From positions 571,798 to 635,797 of the forward strand of contig NZ_JH379029.1 of assembly GCF_000235505.1 (NCBI RefSeq): a stretch of 64,000 bases of DNA, given 5' to 3'. Within the stretch, counting starts at the first letter, position 1. Every line of letters begins with the position of its first letter. Positions 41,937-51,188 of this stretch are shown here, piece after piece. This DNA is from Hungatella hathewayi WAL-18680 (GTDB taxonomy: Bacteria > Bacillota > Clostridia > Lachnospirales > Lachnospiraceae). The translations under genes and the position numbers were made by a program. The notes under the pieces were generated by a model, which saw nothing but the letters and a program-made list of their open reading frames with translations, was not told the DNA's origin and searched no databases.

Positions 41937-43264
41937 CCTTCTTCCTCCTGCACACTTATCTGATTTATCATTTTTACACAGGACAACATTTTATGTAAGG
42001 TCTCTCTATCTCCTATCATCCCGCCTTTGGTCAGGATTTTCATCCCTGACACCTCTCCGCCTGCCGCATATCCATACACCGCCAAAGGACTGATCTCCCC
42101 CTGGGGCTCCACTCCCTCCATTCCAGCCAGCCCGGCAAATGCTTTCGCAATATCGCCGCCGCTGAGATAGATGAGCTCGAATTTCGTTTCCCTCTGCTTC
42201 ACCAGTCCAAGAGCCAGACCGGCCACCGCCTCCGCGATCAGTTCCGCTGTCCTTCTTCCCTCGCCGGAATCGGAGGCCACATGAAACCGCTTGGAGTAAG
42301 CCGTGGTGATACAGAGATTCTCATGACCGGCCCCTTCCTCCCGGAAATACCGGTTTACCCGGCACATTTCCTCCGCCGGCTCCCGAAGCAGCCGTTCAAT
42401 GTCCACCGGATACAGACAGACATCTCCGTTCTCCTTCAAAAAATCCAGCTGCTCCCTCGACGTCTCCGACAGACTTCCGACTACCAGCAGATTCTTTCTC
42501 CCATCTTCACCGCTGCCCGCAAACCGCAGGGATGCCGTCTCCAGCGTAAAATCTCCCGGGTCCACACAGACATAAGCCACACCCGATTCCACGCACCCTC
42601 TGGCTATGGTCCGGATGTCATCCATGTCCGCGGCGTCCACCACCACGACGGAGCATTCCGAATCCCGCAGTCTCCCGGCGACCTCACCGGCACCCCGGTG
42701 TACCTCCTCCAGGGAAATCCAGTCCACCTGTCTCTCCGTCTGCTTCCGGATAATGTCCACCGCCCGGGACTCCGTCACCGGAGTTCTTGGGTCTCTGGCC
42801 GCCCCGCTTTTCTCCAGCGGAATTCCCTCCACCAGCACATACCCGCCCACGCAGATACGCCCAGCCCTGGGTCCCGCCGGAACCACCACGGCTTTCCAAT
42901 CCCTTGGAACTGCCTCCAGAATACCTTCTATCTCTTTCCCAATATTGCCTCTCAGGGTGCTGTCAATCCTCTTGCTGACAAGGACTCCCGTCTTTCCATC
43001 CTGTTCAAGCGTTGTTTCTCCATTCCATTTATGCGCCGCTTCCCCCAGACATCTCACCGCCGCCTGGTACACCCGCGCCTTTGCCTCCTGCCCCTCCTCG
43101 GAGCGGCTGTCCGTGTTGATGCACACCGCCTCATACCGGTTCCACGCGCCGTCCGGCAGCTCATCCCGGAAGCTGGAAAATGTGGAAAATCCCCGCTGTC
43201 GAAGCAGCGCCCCGGTATCGTTGGCCCCGGTAAAATCATCCGCAATCACCAAAACCTCAGCCAT
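41933..43264 (-). CDS. Four-carbon acid-sugar kinase family protein (DUF1537)
   Basis: 443 aa. Begins MAEVLVIADDFTGANDTGA, the signature of the DUF1537 N-terminal domain (sugar binding); the C-terminal half has the nucleotide-binding loop (LIYLSGGDIAKAFAG, ISPLAVYGYAAGGEVSGMKILTKGGMIGD). Characterised members phosphorylate D-threonate, D-erythronate, L-threonate or 3-oxo-tetronate at C4. Which acid is used here cannot be told from sequence. ATG 43264 overlaps the upstream hydrolase stop by 8 bases; AGGAGG is 11 bases upstream. Confidence 0.87.
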   Translation of the reverse strand: MAEVLVIADDFTGANDTGALLRQRGFSTFSSFRDELPDGAWNRYEAVCINTDSRSEEGQEAKARVYQAAVRCLGEAAHKWNGETTLEQDGKTGVLVSKRIDSTLRGNIGKEIEGILEAVPRDWKAVVVPAGPRAGRICVGGYVLVEGIPLEKSGAARDPRTPVTESRAVDIIRKQTERQVDWISLEEVHRGAGEVAGRLRDSECSVVVVDAADMDDIRTIARGCVESGVAYVCVDPGDFTLETASLRFAGSGEDGRKNLLVVGSLSETSREQLDFLKENGDVCLYPVDIERLLREPAEEMCRVNRYFREEGAGHENLCITTAYSKRFHVASDSGEGRRTAELIAEAVAGLALGLVKQRETKFELIYLSGGDIAKAFAGLAGMEGVEPQGEISPLAVYGYAAGGEVSGMKILTKGGMIGDRETLHKMLSCVKMINQISVQEEEG

Positions 43265-43946
43265 GCCTCCTGCCACCTCCTCTGTCGTTCATAATCAGAT
43301 TGTCGTGGCCCGGCACAATCACATCCGCCGTATCGGAAAGCATCCGTATGGTTTTAGCCGCCTCCTCACTGTCCTGCTCAAACATGGAGGTCTGATGCCT
43401 GAAATGGTCTCTGGTCATCACACCATCCCCCGCCACCACCACGCGCCGGCCATCCGCCCAGAAGGCGGCCCCGTGCAGGTGTCCCATATGGCCCGGCAGA
43501 GGTAACGCATAGACTCCCGGCAGAAATTCCCCTCTCACGCCCACCACACGGCCTCCGTCAATATGCTCGGAGCTTCTCAACTCCTCCGCCACCGGCTCCG
43601 CCGCATACCACACGGCCTCCGGAAAATAATTCAGTCCCGCCTGATGGTCATAATGGCTGTGGGTCACAAAACAATGGGTGATGTCTTCCCTGTGAAGCCC
43701 AGTCCGCCGGTTAATGTCAAAGTAATAATCCTCCGGTGTCACCCTCAGCGTCGGGTCAATCAGAAGCACAAACCGGCTCCCGTCCTCCATCCTTCCCCGC
43801 ACCATGGTAGAGGTGCAGGTGGACGGATTCCCCCTGGGCGGCGCCTCCTTCGTCTCACCAAAATATGGATTCCATTTCAGATGACCGATGACAATGATCT
43901 CAAAATCCTCAATCCGCCCCTGAATCTTATCAAATACATCCCCCAT
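43257..43946 (-). CDS. Metallo-beta-lactamase-fold hydrolase
   Basis: 229 aa. The metal motif HxHxDH is present (VTHSHYDHQAG), with PLPGHMGHLHG (third His), VVAGDGVMTRDHF (bridging Asp) and VIVPGHDN (last His). In this operon it could be a sugar lactonase that opens the lactone produced by the upstream dehydrogenases; family membership alone does not prove it. GGGGAGG lies 8 bases before ATG 43946. It overlaps its upstream neighbour by 17 bases. Confidence 0.82.
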   Translation of the reverse strand: MGDVFDKIQGRIEDFEIIVIGHLKWNPYFGETKEAPPRGNPSTCTSTMVRGRMEDGSRFVLLIDPTLRVTPEDYYFDINRRTGLHREDITHCFVTHSHYDHQAGLNYFPEAVWYAAEPVAEELRSSEHIDGGRVVGVRGEFLPGVYALPLPGHMGHLHGAAFWADGRRVVVAGDGVMTRDHFRHQTSMFEQDSEEAAKTIRMLSDTADVIVPGHDNLIMNDRGGGRRHG

Positions 43947-44943
43947 CTTCGTAACCTCCCCGCGAATCAACCGGAACACAGTGATCCCGAAGCTCCTCAT
44001 ACAGCTTCATGGTCTCCGCCGTATCCCCAAACGTCGCAGCCGGACTCACCAGCCCTCTCACTGCATCCACATAATGCTCCAGTTCCCGCTCAAATCCATA
44101 ATGTCCATACAGAGAGGAATGCCCCTGGTTATAATTCCACCCCTGCAAATCAAGTCCTGGTTCCAGCACCGGCGACAGCCCCCGCTTATCCGACACCGGC
44201 CGGTTGTACTCCAGGCCCTTCACGTTATCGACAATCACATTGCAGCCATCTCCCGTAATCTCCACCCGCTCCATGGGATAATCCTCCCGCTGAAACGACG
44301 ATGTCTCCAGAAATCCCAGCGCCCCGCTCTCCGTGACAAAGCGGATATGATACCCCGCTTTTCCCACACCGCGGACGACCTTTTCCCCATGGATTTCCCG
44401 GATTTCTCCCATCAGATACCGGGCCAAATCCAGATGATGGATGACATGGTTCAACAGGAAATATTCATCCGAAGGGTAAACTGAGGAGTGGTACTTGGCC
44501 ATATAAAGCATTTTCTCCCCGAATTCCCGTCTCTCCACAATCTCCTTTGCCATCTGGTAGGAGGTGGTAAACCGGCGGTTGAACCCCACCATGGTGAAGC
44601 ATCCGGAAGCCTTCTCCAACTCCCGAAGCTCCACCGCCTGTGCATAGGTCTCACACGGCGTCTTCTCCACAAACGGGCTGATGCCCCGCTCCATACAGGC
44701 TTTCGCCGCCCGGTAATGGAGCCCCGCATTTCCGGCGCAGAGCACGCCGTTCAGCTCTTCCCGGTCGAGCATTTCCTCCAAGTCCGTGTATACACGCTCC
44801 GCCGAAAATTTCTCCGTGAAGCGCCGGCACCGCTCCTCATTTCTGTCACAGACCGCCGGCAGATGAACCGGCAGTCCCACCGTCAGCGGATACAGTCTCC
44901 GATACATGTGGTCCCCCAGCCCGATAAGACCAAGCCTTAGCAT
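43930..44943 (-). CDS. Gfo/Idh/MocA-family NAD(P)-dependent oxidoreductase
   Basis: 337 aa. N-terminal Rossmann fold RLGLIGLGDHMYRRLYP, the active-site lysine motif FVEKTPCETYAQA (usual EKP) and the C-terminal substrate domain with NHVIHHLDLARYLMG, whose HHxxD is typical of the catalytic His/Asp. It oxidises a sugar or sugar acid ring hydroxyl. The start at 44943 is chosen because AAGGAG precedes it, right after the stop of the aldo/keto reductase gene. Confidence 0.85.
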   Translation of the reverse strand: MLRLGLIGLGDHMYRRLYPLTVGLPVHLPAVCDRNEERCRRFTEKFSAERVYTDLEEMLDREELNGVLCAGNAGLHYRAAKACMERGISPFVEKTPCETYAQAVELRELEKASGCFTMVGFNRRFTTSYQMAKEIVERREFGEKMLYMAKYHSSVYPSDEYFLLNHVIHHLDLARYLMGEIREIHGEKVVRGVGKAGYHIRFVTESGALGFLETSSFQREDYPMERVEITGDGCNVIVDNVKGLEYNRPVSDKRGLSPVLEPGLDLQGWNYNQGHSSLYGHYGFERELEHYVDAVRGLVSPAATFGDTAETMKLYEELRDHCVPVDSRGGYEDGGCI

Positions 44944-44950
44944 CTTCTCC

Positions 44951-45811
44951 TTATACATACCGTTTATGTACCTCATCCAAGTCTATTCTGCCTGTCATAT
45001 CATTGCAGATTTCCACATTTTCCACCACTCTCGCCGCGCTTCTCATGCCAATCAGCGCCACATCCACCAGCGGATTGGAGAGCACAAACTGAATCAATGC
45101 CCGGCTGTAATTGAAGGTATTTTCCGGGTTCACCATCTGAATCCATCTCTGGAAGGTGCCGGATGTGGGCGCCCGCATGGTGACAATCCCCATTCCCTTT
45201 TTCTCCGCCTCTATCATGCTTCCAAAGGGACGGCTCGGCTCATAAGGGTGCTGGAACAGAAAATTATAGCACATCTGCACCACGTCAAACTCCCCGCTGT
45301 CAATAAATTCGTACACCACGTCATTATTGTCCTCCGTGGTAAATCCCAGATATTTCACCATCCCGGACGCCTTCAGCTCTCTCATGGCCTCCAGCATACC
45401 GCCCAGCCCCAGGATGCTGTCACGCCGCTCTCTGCTGATGCTGTCCCCATGAATCTGAAGCAAATCCACACTGTCCCGTTTCAGGTTCTTAAGGCTGTTC
45501 TCCACCGAGCGCATCACTTCATCCCTGGTCCCAAAACTGGCCTTGGTAGCCAGGAAAATGGATTCCGGCTTCACTCCCTCAAGGGCCATGCCAAACATTT
45601 TCTCACTCTGACCGCCTCCGTAGCCAGGCGCCGTATCAAAGTAGTTGATCCCCAGCTCCAGCGCCTTCTCAATGGCTTCCACCACGCCCCGGATGCTCTC
45701 GTCGCTGGACGGATCGTACTCATGAAGATAATTTTTCAGTCCCGCTACCGCACCGCCGAACCCAATCCGGCTCACCGTTCTTCCCGTGTTCCCCAATTCT
45801 CTATATTCCAT
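44951..45811 (-). CDS. Aldo/keto reductase
   Basis: 286 aa. The catalytic tetrad is visible: Asp in NYFDTAPGYGGGQ, Tyr in the same loop, Lys in LATKASFG and His in LLQIHGDS. The C-terminal NADPH-binding part is degenerate-looking but present (PLVDVALIGMRSAARVVENV). Its partner role is probably interconversion of an aldose and a polyol or keto sugar within this pathway. It follows the MalG-type permease by 28 bases. Confidence 0.85.
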   Translation of the reverse strand: MEYRELGNTGRTVSRIGFGGAVAGLKNYLHEYDPSSDESIRGVVEAIEKALELGINYFDTAPGYGGGQSEKMFGMALEGVKPESIFLATKASFGTRDEVMRSVENSLKNLKRDSVDLLQIHGDSISRERRDSILGLGGMLEAMRELKASGMVKYLGFTTEDNNDVVYEFIDSGEFDVVQMCYNFLFQHPYEPSRPFGSMIEAEKKGMGIVTMRAPTSGTFQRWIQMVNPENTFNYSRALIQFVLSNPLVDVALIGMRSAARVVENVEICNDMTGRIDLDEVHKRYV

Positions 45812-45839
45812 CGCACACATTTCCCCCATGCTTTTCGTA

Positions 45840-46670
45840 TTATCCCTTCACCGCCGATGCCGCCATACCGTTGATAATCTTATCCTGCATAAACACATAG
45901 GCCACCACAATCGGCAGAAGTCCCACAATCACGCAGGCCGACAACAGGCCGTAATCCGTGAAGAATTCCCCTTTGAAAAATGCCAGCGCCACCGTCAGCG
46001 TCCTCTTCGATGCGGACGGAAGCAGAATCATGGACCATACGTAATCGTTCCAGACATTGATAAATGTCAGAATCAGCACAATCATCAGCCCATTTCTCGT
46101 CAGCGGCACAATGATTCTGGTAAACAGCTGTCCCGGGGTGCACCCGTCCAGCAGAGCCGCTTCCTTCACCGATTCCGGTATCGCCTTCATGAAGGATACC
46201 AGCAGGAAGATGGAGATTGCCATCCTGCCTGACGTGTAGAGAAGGACAATGCCGGTTCTCGTCCCCAGCAGATGAAAGCTCTGAAGCAGCTTATAAATCA
46301 TACCCATGGTCGTGGCTCCGGGAATGAAGATTCCCATGGTAAAGAGCAGGTACACAACCGAAGCCCCTTTAAACCGGTAGCTGCTCAGCACAAACGCCGC
46401 CATCATACTGAAGGCCGCTGTGAGAACCATGGTTCCCCCTGTCACCAGCACGGAGTTTCCAAAGGAGGTGATAATTGTCTTCTCCTTCAAAATCGAAATA
46501 TAATTGGAAAAGTCAAACTGCTCCGGTATCACCCGGAAGGTGCTCAGTATCTGTGTATTCGTCCGAAAAGAATTAACCAGCGTCCAGATAATCGGGTAGA
46601 CGGAGATCAACACAATCAGCACCAGAAAAATACCCTTTATAACAGAACCAATCCGTATTTTTTTCACCTT
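45840..46670 (-). CDS. Sugar ABC transporter permease, MalG/CUT1 type
   Basis: 276 aa, six membrane segments, and the EAA coupling loop EAALLDGCTPGQLFTRIIVPLTRNGL. It forms the channel with the MalF-type protein encoded just upstream. No ATPase gene is in this operon, so it must share a multi-sugar ATPase (MsmK/MsiK type) made elsewhere, as is common in Firmicutes. GAGGGG precedes ATG 46670. Confidence 0.92.
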   Translation of the reverse strand, partial: KVKKIRIGSVIKGIFLVLIVLISVYPIIWTLVNSFRTNTQILSTFRVIPEQFDFSNYISILKEKTIITSFGNSVLVTGGTMVLTAAFSMMAAFVLSSYRFKGASVVYLLFTMGIFIPGATTMGMIYKLLQSFHLLGTRTGIVLLYTSGRMAISIFLLVSFMKAIPESVKEAALLDGCTPGQLFTRIIVPLTRNGLMIVLILTFINVWNDYVWSMILLPSASKRTLTVALAFFKGEFFTDYGLLSACVIVGLLPIVVAYVFMQDKIINGMAASAVKG

Positions 46671-46687
46671 CATGTCATCCCCTCCTC

Positions 46688-47566
46688 TCAATCCGTAGTG
46701 AATCTGGAATTCAGACCTTTTCTCACACAACTGGTCACCACCATGGTCAGCACAAACAGGATCAGCGCCGCCGCGCTTCCATAACCGTACTCTCCATTTA
46801 CAAAAATGGATTTGTACATGTAAGTGGCGGGAACCTCGCTGGCATGTCCCGGGCCGCCGTAGGTCATAATAAAGATATAGTCAAAGTTCTGGAACGCCCC
46901 GTTGATGGCAAGGATGATGCAGACCACCAGGGTGGGCCACACGGTCGGCAGCGTGATTAGGAAAAATTCTGTCAGAGAGTTGGTGCCGTCCATTTTCCCC
47001 GCCTCATAGAGGTCTGATGGAATATCCTTCATCGCCGCAAACAGGATGACGAAGAAATATCCGATTGCCTGGTAGATGGGAATCAGGATAACCGCATAGA
47101 AGGCGGTTTTCGGGTCGCTCAACCAGTATTTTGCATATTTCCCCAGCCCCACCGCTTTGAGCAGCATGTTAATCAGGCCGATATCTTTGTCATACATGAT
47201 GGTGAACATCAGACACATGGCCGATGCCGATATGATGTAGGGCAGAAACACCACGGAGCGGAAGAATCCGATTCCCCGTATGGCTTTTGTCAGCACATAG
47301 GCAATCACCAGCGCCATTCCCACTTTAAACAGGATGGAGAGCACTGCCCAGATGAAAATCCGGATAACCGCCTCCCTGAAAACCTGGTCTGTTAAAATCC
47401 GTTTGAAGTTCTCTATTCCAACCCATGCTGGAGCCGTAAATCCATCCCAGTCCGTCAGACTGTAAGCCGCCGTTTCCAAAAACGGATAAATGAAAAACAC
47501 ACAATATAATGCAAGTCCAGGTACCAGGAATAGTAATGCTTTTTTATTACACCGCAGTGTCCCCAT
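46688..47566 (-). CDS. Sugar ABC transporter permease, MalF/CUT1 type
   Basis: 292 aa with six membrane segments; EAA motif YEAGKMDGTNSLTEFFLITLPTVWPTL. It lies between the binding-protein gene and the other permease, the usual CUT1 order. Confidence 0.92.
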   Translation of the reverse strand: MGTLRCNKKALLFLVPGLALYCVFFIYPFLETAAYSLTDWDGFTAPAWVGIENFKRILTDQVFREAVIRIFIWAVLSILFKVGMALVIAYVLTKAIRGIGFFRSVVFLPYIISASAMCLMFTIMYDKDIGLINMLLKAVGLGKYAKYWLSDPKTAFYAVILIPIYQAIGYFFVILFAAMKDIPSDLYEAGKMDGTNSLTEFFLITLPTVWPTLVVCIILAINGAFQNFDYIFIMTYGGPGHASEVPATYMYKSIFVNGEYGYGSAAALILFVLTMVVTSCVRKGLNSRFTTD

Positions 47567-47612
47567 ACGCCCTTCTCCCTTCTGTCATTTTCCCCTATAA
47601 AACATGAAATTC

Positions 47613-48971
47613 TTATTTCTGGTACAGTGCGTTATCGAGGGCCACAGCCATCTCCGCGCCGGTCTTGTAGGTTCCATACCAGCTCTCATTGATCACAATG
47701 CGGAAATTGTCAACAGGTCCCGGTTTTGCAAAGGACAGAAGCCATTTATCACCAGGCGCTTTCTCCGCAAGGGCGGATGCTTCACGCTGTAAATCCGTTA
47801 CCTTTGACGGGTCCACATCCAGATTCAGATGGGGAACTGCCATACGCTCTTCTTCCACATAGCGTTTCGCCGTCTCTTTGGAGACGATTCGCTTCATCAA
47901 CTCTACCACATACTGCTGTTTGTCCGCGTCAGCATAGGCGTCCGCGCTGATATAAACCAGGTTGGTCAAATCCTGTTCCAGTGATGGTTTCTCAATAACG
48001 GACACTGGCGTCAGTGGCAGGTCCATTACCACCAAATCTTTTAAAATGTCATCGGTCAGGTTCTTGTCAATCACGGTACAGTTGGACAGCACCATGCCTG
48101 CTTTTCCCGTATTTAAATATTTGGTAACCGCCTGGCTGATACTGAGAACCGGTCCGTCCTCAGGAGCGTAGCCACTGGAAACCTCCAGGAAATAATCAAG
48201 GGCCCGGATAACATCCTCCTGCTGGAAGGATTCATTTCCCTTCAACAGTTCAAGTCCCTTCTCATTGCCAACCGCGCGGTTGATAATGGCATTGAACAGA
48301 CGGGAGGAGTCATCCATCCCCTCTTTGGTATCAACACACCACGGAATGATGCCGTTTTCTTTCAGCTTCACACAAGCCTCTTTTAACTTATCCCAGTCTG
48401 TGGGAAGGTCCACGCCGTACTGGTCGAACACCGCTTTGTTCACCAGGAACTCAATGTAGAAATTACTTCTCGGGATACAGTATACTTTTCCGTCCACCGT
48501 TGCGGTCTTCCACGCATACTCCGGGAACAAATCTTCAAAGAATGGGTCTGTATTCACCATCTCCGTCAAATCGGCAATAGCGCCCTTTTCAATATACTTG
48601 TCCACATTCCATTTTGATTCCGGTCTCCAGAATGTGAAAATGTCGGGTGTGTTGTCCCCCATAATGTCCGTATTAATCTTGGTAATCAAATCGTTGCCCG
48701 GACTCTCCTCGATTTCCAGTTTTACATTGGGATAATCCTTCTGAAACTGGTCCAGGATGGATAAAAGTACCGGTGCCGTGGTGTCTGTCATAGACTGTGT
48801 TGCAAAACGGATTGTCACGTTCTTTCCGGACGCTCCCGTTGTTTCCCCGTTTGTGGCCGCCTGGCTGCTGCCGGCCGGCGCCTGTGTCTCTGAAGCTGTG
48901 TTACTGCCGCACCCTGATAACATGGTCCCCACCATCGCGGCTGTCAACATGATTGCTGTCAACTTTCTCAT
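47613..48971 (-). CDS. Extracellular sugar-binding lipoprotein of a CUT1 ABC importer
   Basis: 452 aa. Signal peptide with lipobox TMLSGC (lipidated C21), a Ser/Thr/Ala-rich linker, then a type-1 sugar-binding fold (VTIRFATQSMTDTTAPVLLSILDQF; IMGDNTPDIFTFWRPES). It captures an oligosaccharide or glycoside for the two permeases. The substrate is unknown; the neighbouring cytosolic glycosidase and acid-sugar enzymes suggest a uronic- or aldonic-acid-containing glycoside. Confidence 0.9.
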   Translation of the reverse strand: MRKLTAIMLTAAMVGTMLSGCGSNTASETQAPAGSSQAATNGETTGASGKNVTIRFATQSMTDTTAPVLLSILDQFQKDYPNVKLEIEESPGNDLITKINTDIMGDNTPDIFTFWRPESKWNVDKYIEKGAIADLTEMVNTDPFFEDLFPEYAWKTATVDGKVYCIPRSNFYIEFLVNKAVFDQYGVDLPTDWDKLKEACVKLKENGIIPWCVDTKEGMDDSSRLFNAIINRAVGNEKGLELLKGNESFQQEDVIRALDYFLEVSSGYAPEDGPVLSISQAVTKYLNTGKAGMVLSNCTVIDKNLTDDILKDLVVMDLPLTPVSVIEKPSLEQDLTNLVYISADAYADADKQQYVVELMKRIVSKETAKRYVEEERMAVPHLNLDVDPSKVTDLQREASALAEKAPGDKWLLSFAKPGPVDNFRIVINESWYGTYKTGAEMAVALDNALYQK

Positions 48972-49016
48972 AATGATTCCTCCAATTCATTTATAGTTTT
49001 TGCTTATTTGTATCTG

Positions 49017-51161
49017 CTAATTTGTTTTTATGTAAACCGATGTGAACTCCTGCAGTTTCTCCAATTCCACAGAAATAACCAGCTTCCCTCCTTCCCGCTC
49101 ACTTGAAATCGATACTTTCCCTTCCTGTCTCAATGTTTTCCACTTCACCACGGATTTCGCATCCAGCGATATCCTGATTTTCGTGTGAAATACCGGCAGT
49201 ACTTCTCTCACCGGCCTTGCCGTACCGGATGTGGTGTTTACCACAGACAGCACCAGTTCCTCCGGCGAAGAGACTTTTCTTGTTAAAACCACATGGACGC
49301 TTTCCGGAGCGTCAGTCTCTATCACTGCGTCCCCTCTCATCACCCAGTTACATGCCCCCAGATACAGGTTCAGAAAATCCTCATGGCCGTTGGTATAACA
49401 GAGTTTGTCTGTCTGGTTTGCGAAATAGACCACCCGGCCGCTGCCATATTCACCGGCCATCACGGTAGGATATTCCGTGTCCAGATTCGCCCTCCAGGCA
49501 AATTCCGGCGGCTGGTTGAATATCATTGGAATATAGGTACACACCGCCGTCATGCGCTCGCTGCCACATTCCGTACACAGAAGCGTCCGTCCCTCGTTCA
49601 TCAGGACCTCCGTCCGCTCCGGTTCACATTGATGCAATATCTCATGATGATTTCTGATTTTCTGATAGCAGTCCAGGGAAGTATCCTTCTCTATACCGGT
49701 GTAGCTGCAGCCGAACATATCTCTGAGTCCAAAGTCCGCCCTCTGCCGTCCTGTCTCATCGTAGAGGGATGTTCGGCCGGAAGCGATGAGGCCGCCGCCA
49801 TTTTTCACATATTCCCTGATGATATCCATGTGTTCGCCGCTGATGCAGGCCGCGTTCGGCAGTACCAGCATTTTTAGCTGCCGGATCTTCTCATAGGAAA
49901 ATTCCAAATCCGGAATGAACTGATACTGAACATGGTTTCGGGTAAATGCCCGCTCCACCCCTTTTATAAAGACGCCGTATTCGTCCAGTTCTTCCCTGTC
50001 GCTGCCAAACCTGTCTCTGCTCGACTTGGAATAATAGATGCCTGCATCCATCCAGGGAACCAGCCCGTCCAAAATGTCCTCATGTTCTTTCAGATATGTA
50101 TAAGCCTCTGTCTCAAGCCCCGCATTCCGCTTATCATGGGTAGCTCCCGGATGCTGTCCGTTGAACATACAGTTCCAGTAACCGGCCCCCACGCTGGCAG
50201 CCTCCCAGAGCCAGATTTTCGTCTCCTGCTTCGGCGCCATCACATAGCGCCATTTGGTTCCGTTATTCCCGTACAGCAGCACCGCCTGTTTCCCAGGATC
50301 AATGGCCTTCAGGAAACGCATGCTGGATGCCGCATATGTCAAGTCGTCATACTTCCGGTCCGGCTGGGCGCTTCCGTCCAGAAATGCCGGGCTCACCAGG
50401 AAGTCGAACATATCCTTCGCATCGTATAAATCAATCCCGGTCATCAGCGCGTTGGACGCATGGAACATGCCAAATATCTCGGCGCAGTAGGCCTTGTCCT
50501 CCCCGAAGCTCTTCACCGCGTCCCGCATTCTCCTCAAATGCTCTCTGGCGCAGGATGCCTTCCAGACACGGTACTCCCGAAACTCCTCCGACGCGTAATC
50601 GTCTCCCGTCGGAATCTCTTTCCCCGTATCCTCCCGGTATTTATCACGGCAGACCCTGCAGTAACAGGGACCGTCGCCGAACCCCACGCTGTTCTCCCAT
50701 ATTCCGTCCACCGGATAACGGCTCATCATATTTTTTATGTACTGAATGGCGTGGTCGTTGGCGTAAATGCCGTTGTAGCAGGGCTTGTGAATCCTTCCGC
50801 CCCAGCCCGCCTTCGCCTTCCCGTTCTTGTCCTGGGCAAACCAGTCCGGACGCTCCTCATACCGCTCCGCTTCCACGCCGCGAAAGTCCACCCGGACCAT
50901 CACCGCGATGTCATGGGCGTGGCATTCCTCCACAAGCTCCTTTAAAATATCTCTGTCCCCCATAAAGATATTCTTTCGCCCCAATGGTTCCTCAATCGGG
51001 AAAAAATCAATGATTCCCCCCGCATTGATGATAATGCTGTTGGAGTTTGTCTTCACCAGATACTCCACCACCTGCTTCGCGTCATAACCCACCATATCCG
51101 ATTCTCTGAGAACCGTTTGCAGCATCCGCAGCTGCTTCTGATACCAATACTTTTCTCCCAC
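49017..51161 (-). CDS. Cytosolic glycoside hydrolase-like protein with beta-galactosidase trimerisation-type domain
   Basis: 714 aa without a signal peptide. Residues ~15-340 look like a TIM barrel of the alpha-amylase-like GHL6 group: DIAVMVRVDFRG, YPVDGIWENSVGF followed by the small cysteine cluster CYCRVC (residues ~172-177), and YCAEIFGMF. Residues ~380-610 resemble a Rossmann-like trimerisation domain (LVLPNAACISGEHMDIIREY, GGGLIASGRTSLYDETG), and the end is a small beta domain. Substrate and mechanism are unknown. It is the first structural gene after the DeoR regulator and probably hydrolyses the imported glycoside inside the cell. Confidence 0.75.
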   Translation of the reverse strand: MGEKYWYQKQLRMLQTVLRESDMVGYDAKQVVEYLVKTNSNSIIINAGGIIDFFPIEEPLGRKNIFMGDRDILKELVEECHAHDIAVMVRVDFRGVEAERYEERPDWFAQDKNGKAKAGWGGRIHKPCYNGIYANDHAIQYIKNMMSRYPVDGIWENSVGFGDGPCYCRVCRDKYREDTGKEIPTGDDYASEEFREYRVWKASCAREHLRRMRDAVKSFGEDKAYCAEIFGMFHASNALMTGIDLYDAKDMFDFLVSPAFLDGSAQPDRKYDDLTYAASSMRFLKAIDPGKQAVLLYGNNGTKWRYVMAPKQETKIWLWEAASVGAGYWNCMFNGQHPGATHDKRNAGLETEAYTYLKEHEDILDGLVPWMDAGIYYSKSSRDRFGSDREELDEYGVFIKGVERAFTRNHVQYQFIPDLEFSYEKIRQLKMLVLPNAACISGEHMDIIREYVKNGGGLIASGRTSLYDETGRQRADFGLRDMFGCSYTGIEKDTSLDCYQKIRNHHEILHQCEPERTEVLMNEGRTLLCTECGSERMTAVCTYIPMIFNQPPEFAWRANLDTEYPTVMAGEYGSGRVVYFANQTDKLCYTNGHEDFLNLYLGACNWVMRGDAVIETDAPESVHVVLTRKVSSPEELVLSVVNTTSGTARPVREVLPVFHTKIRISLDAKSVVKWKTLRQEGKVSISSEREGGKLVISVELEKLQEFTSVYIKTN

Positions 51162-51188
51162 TGTCTTCTCCCCGTATCGTTCTGCTGT

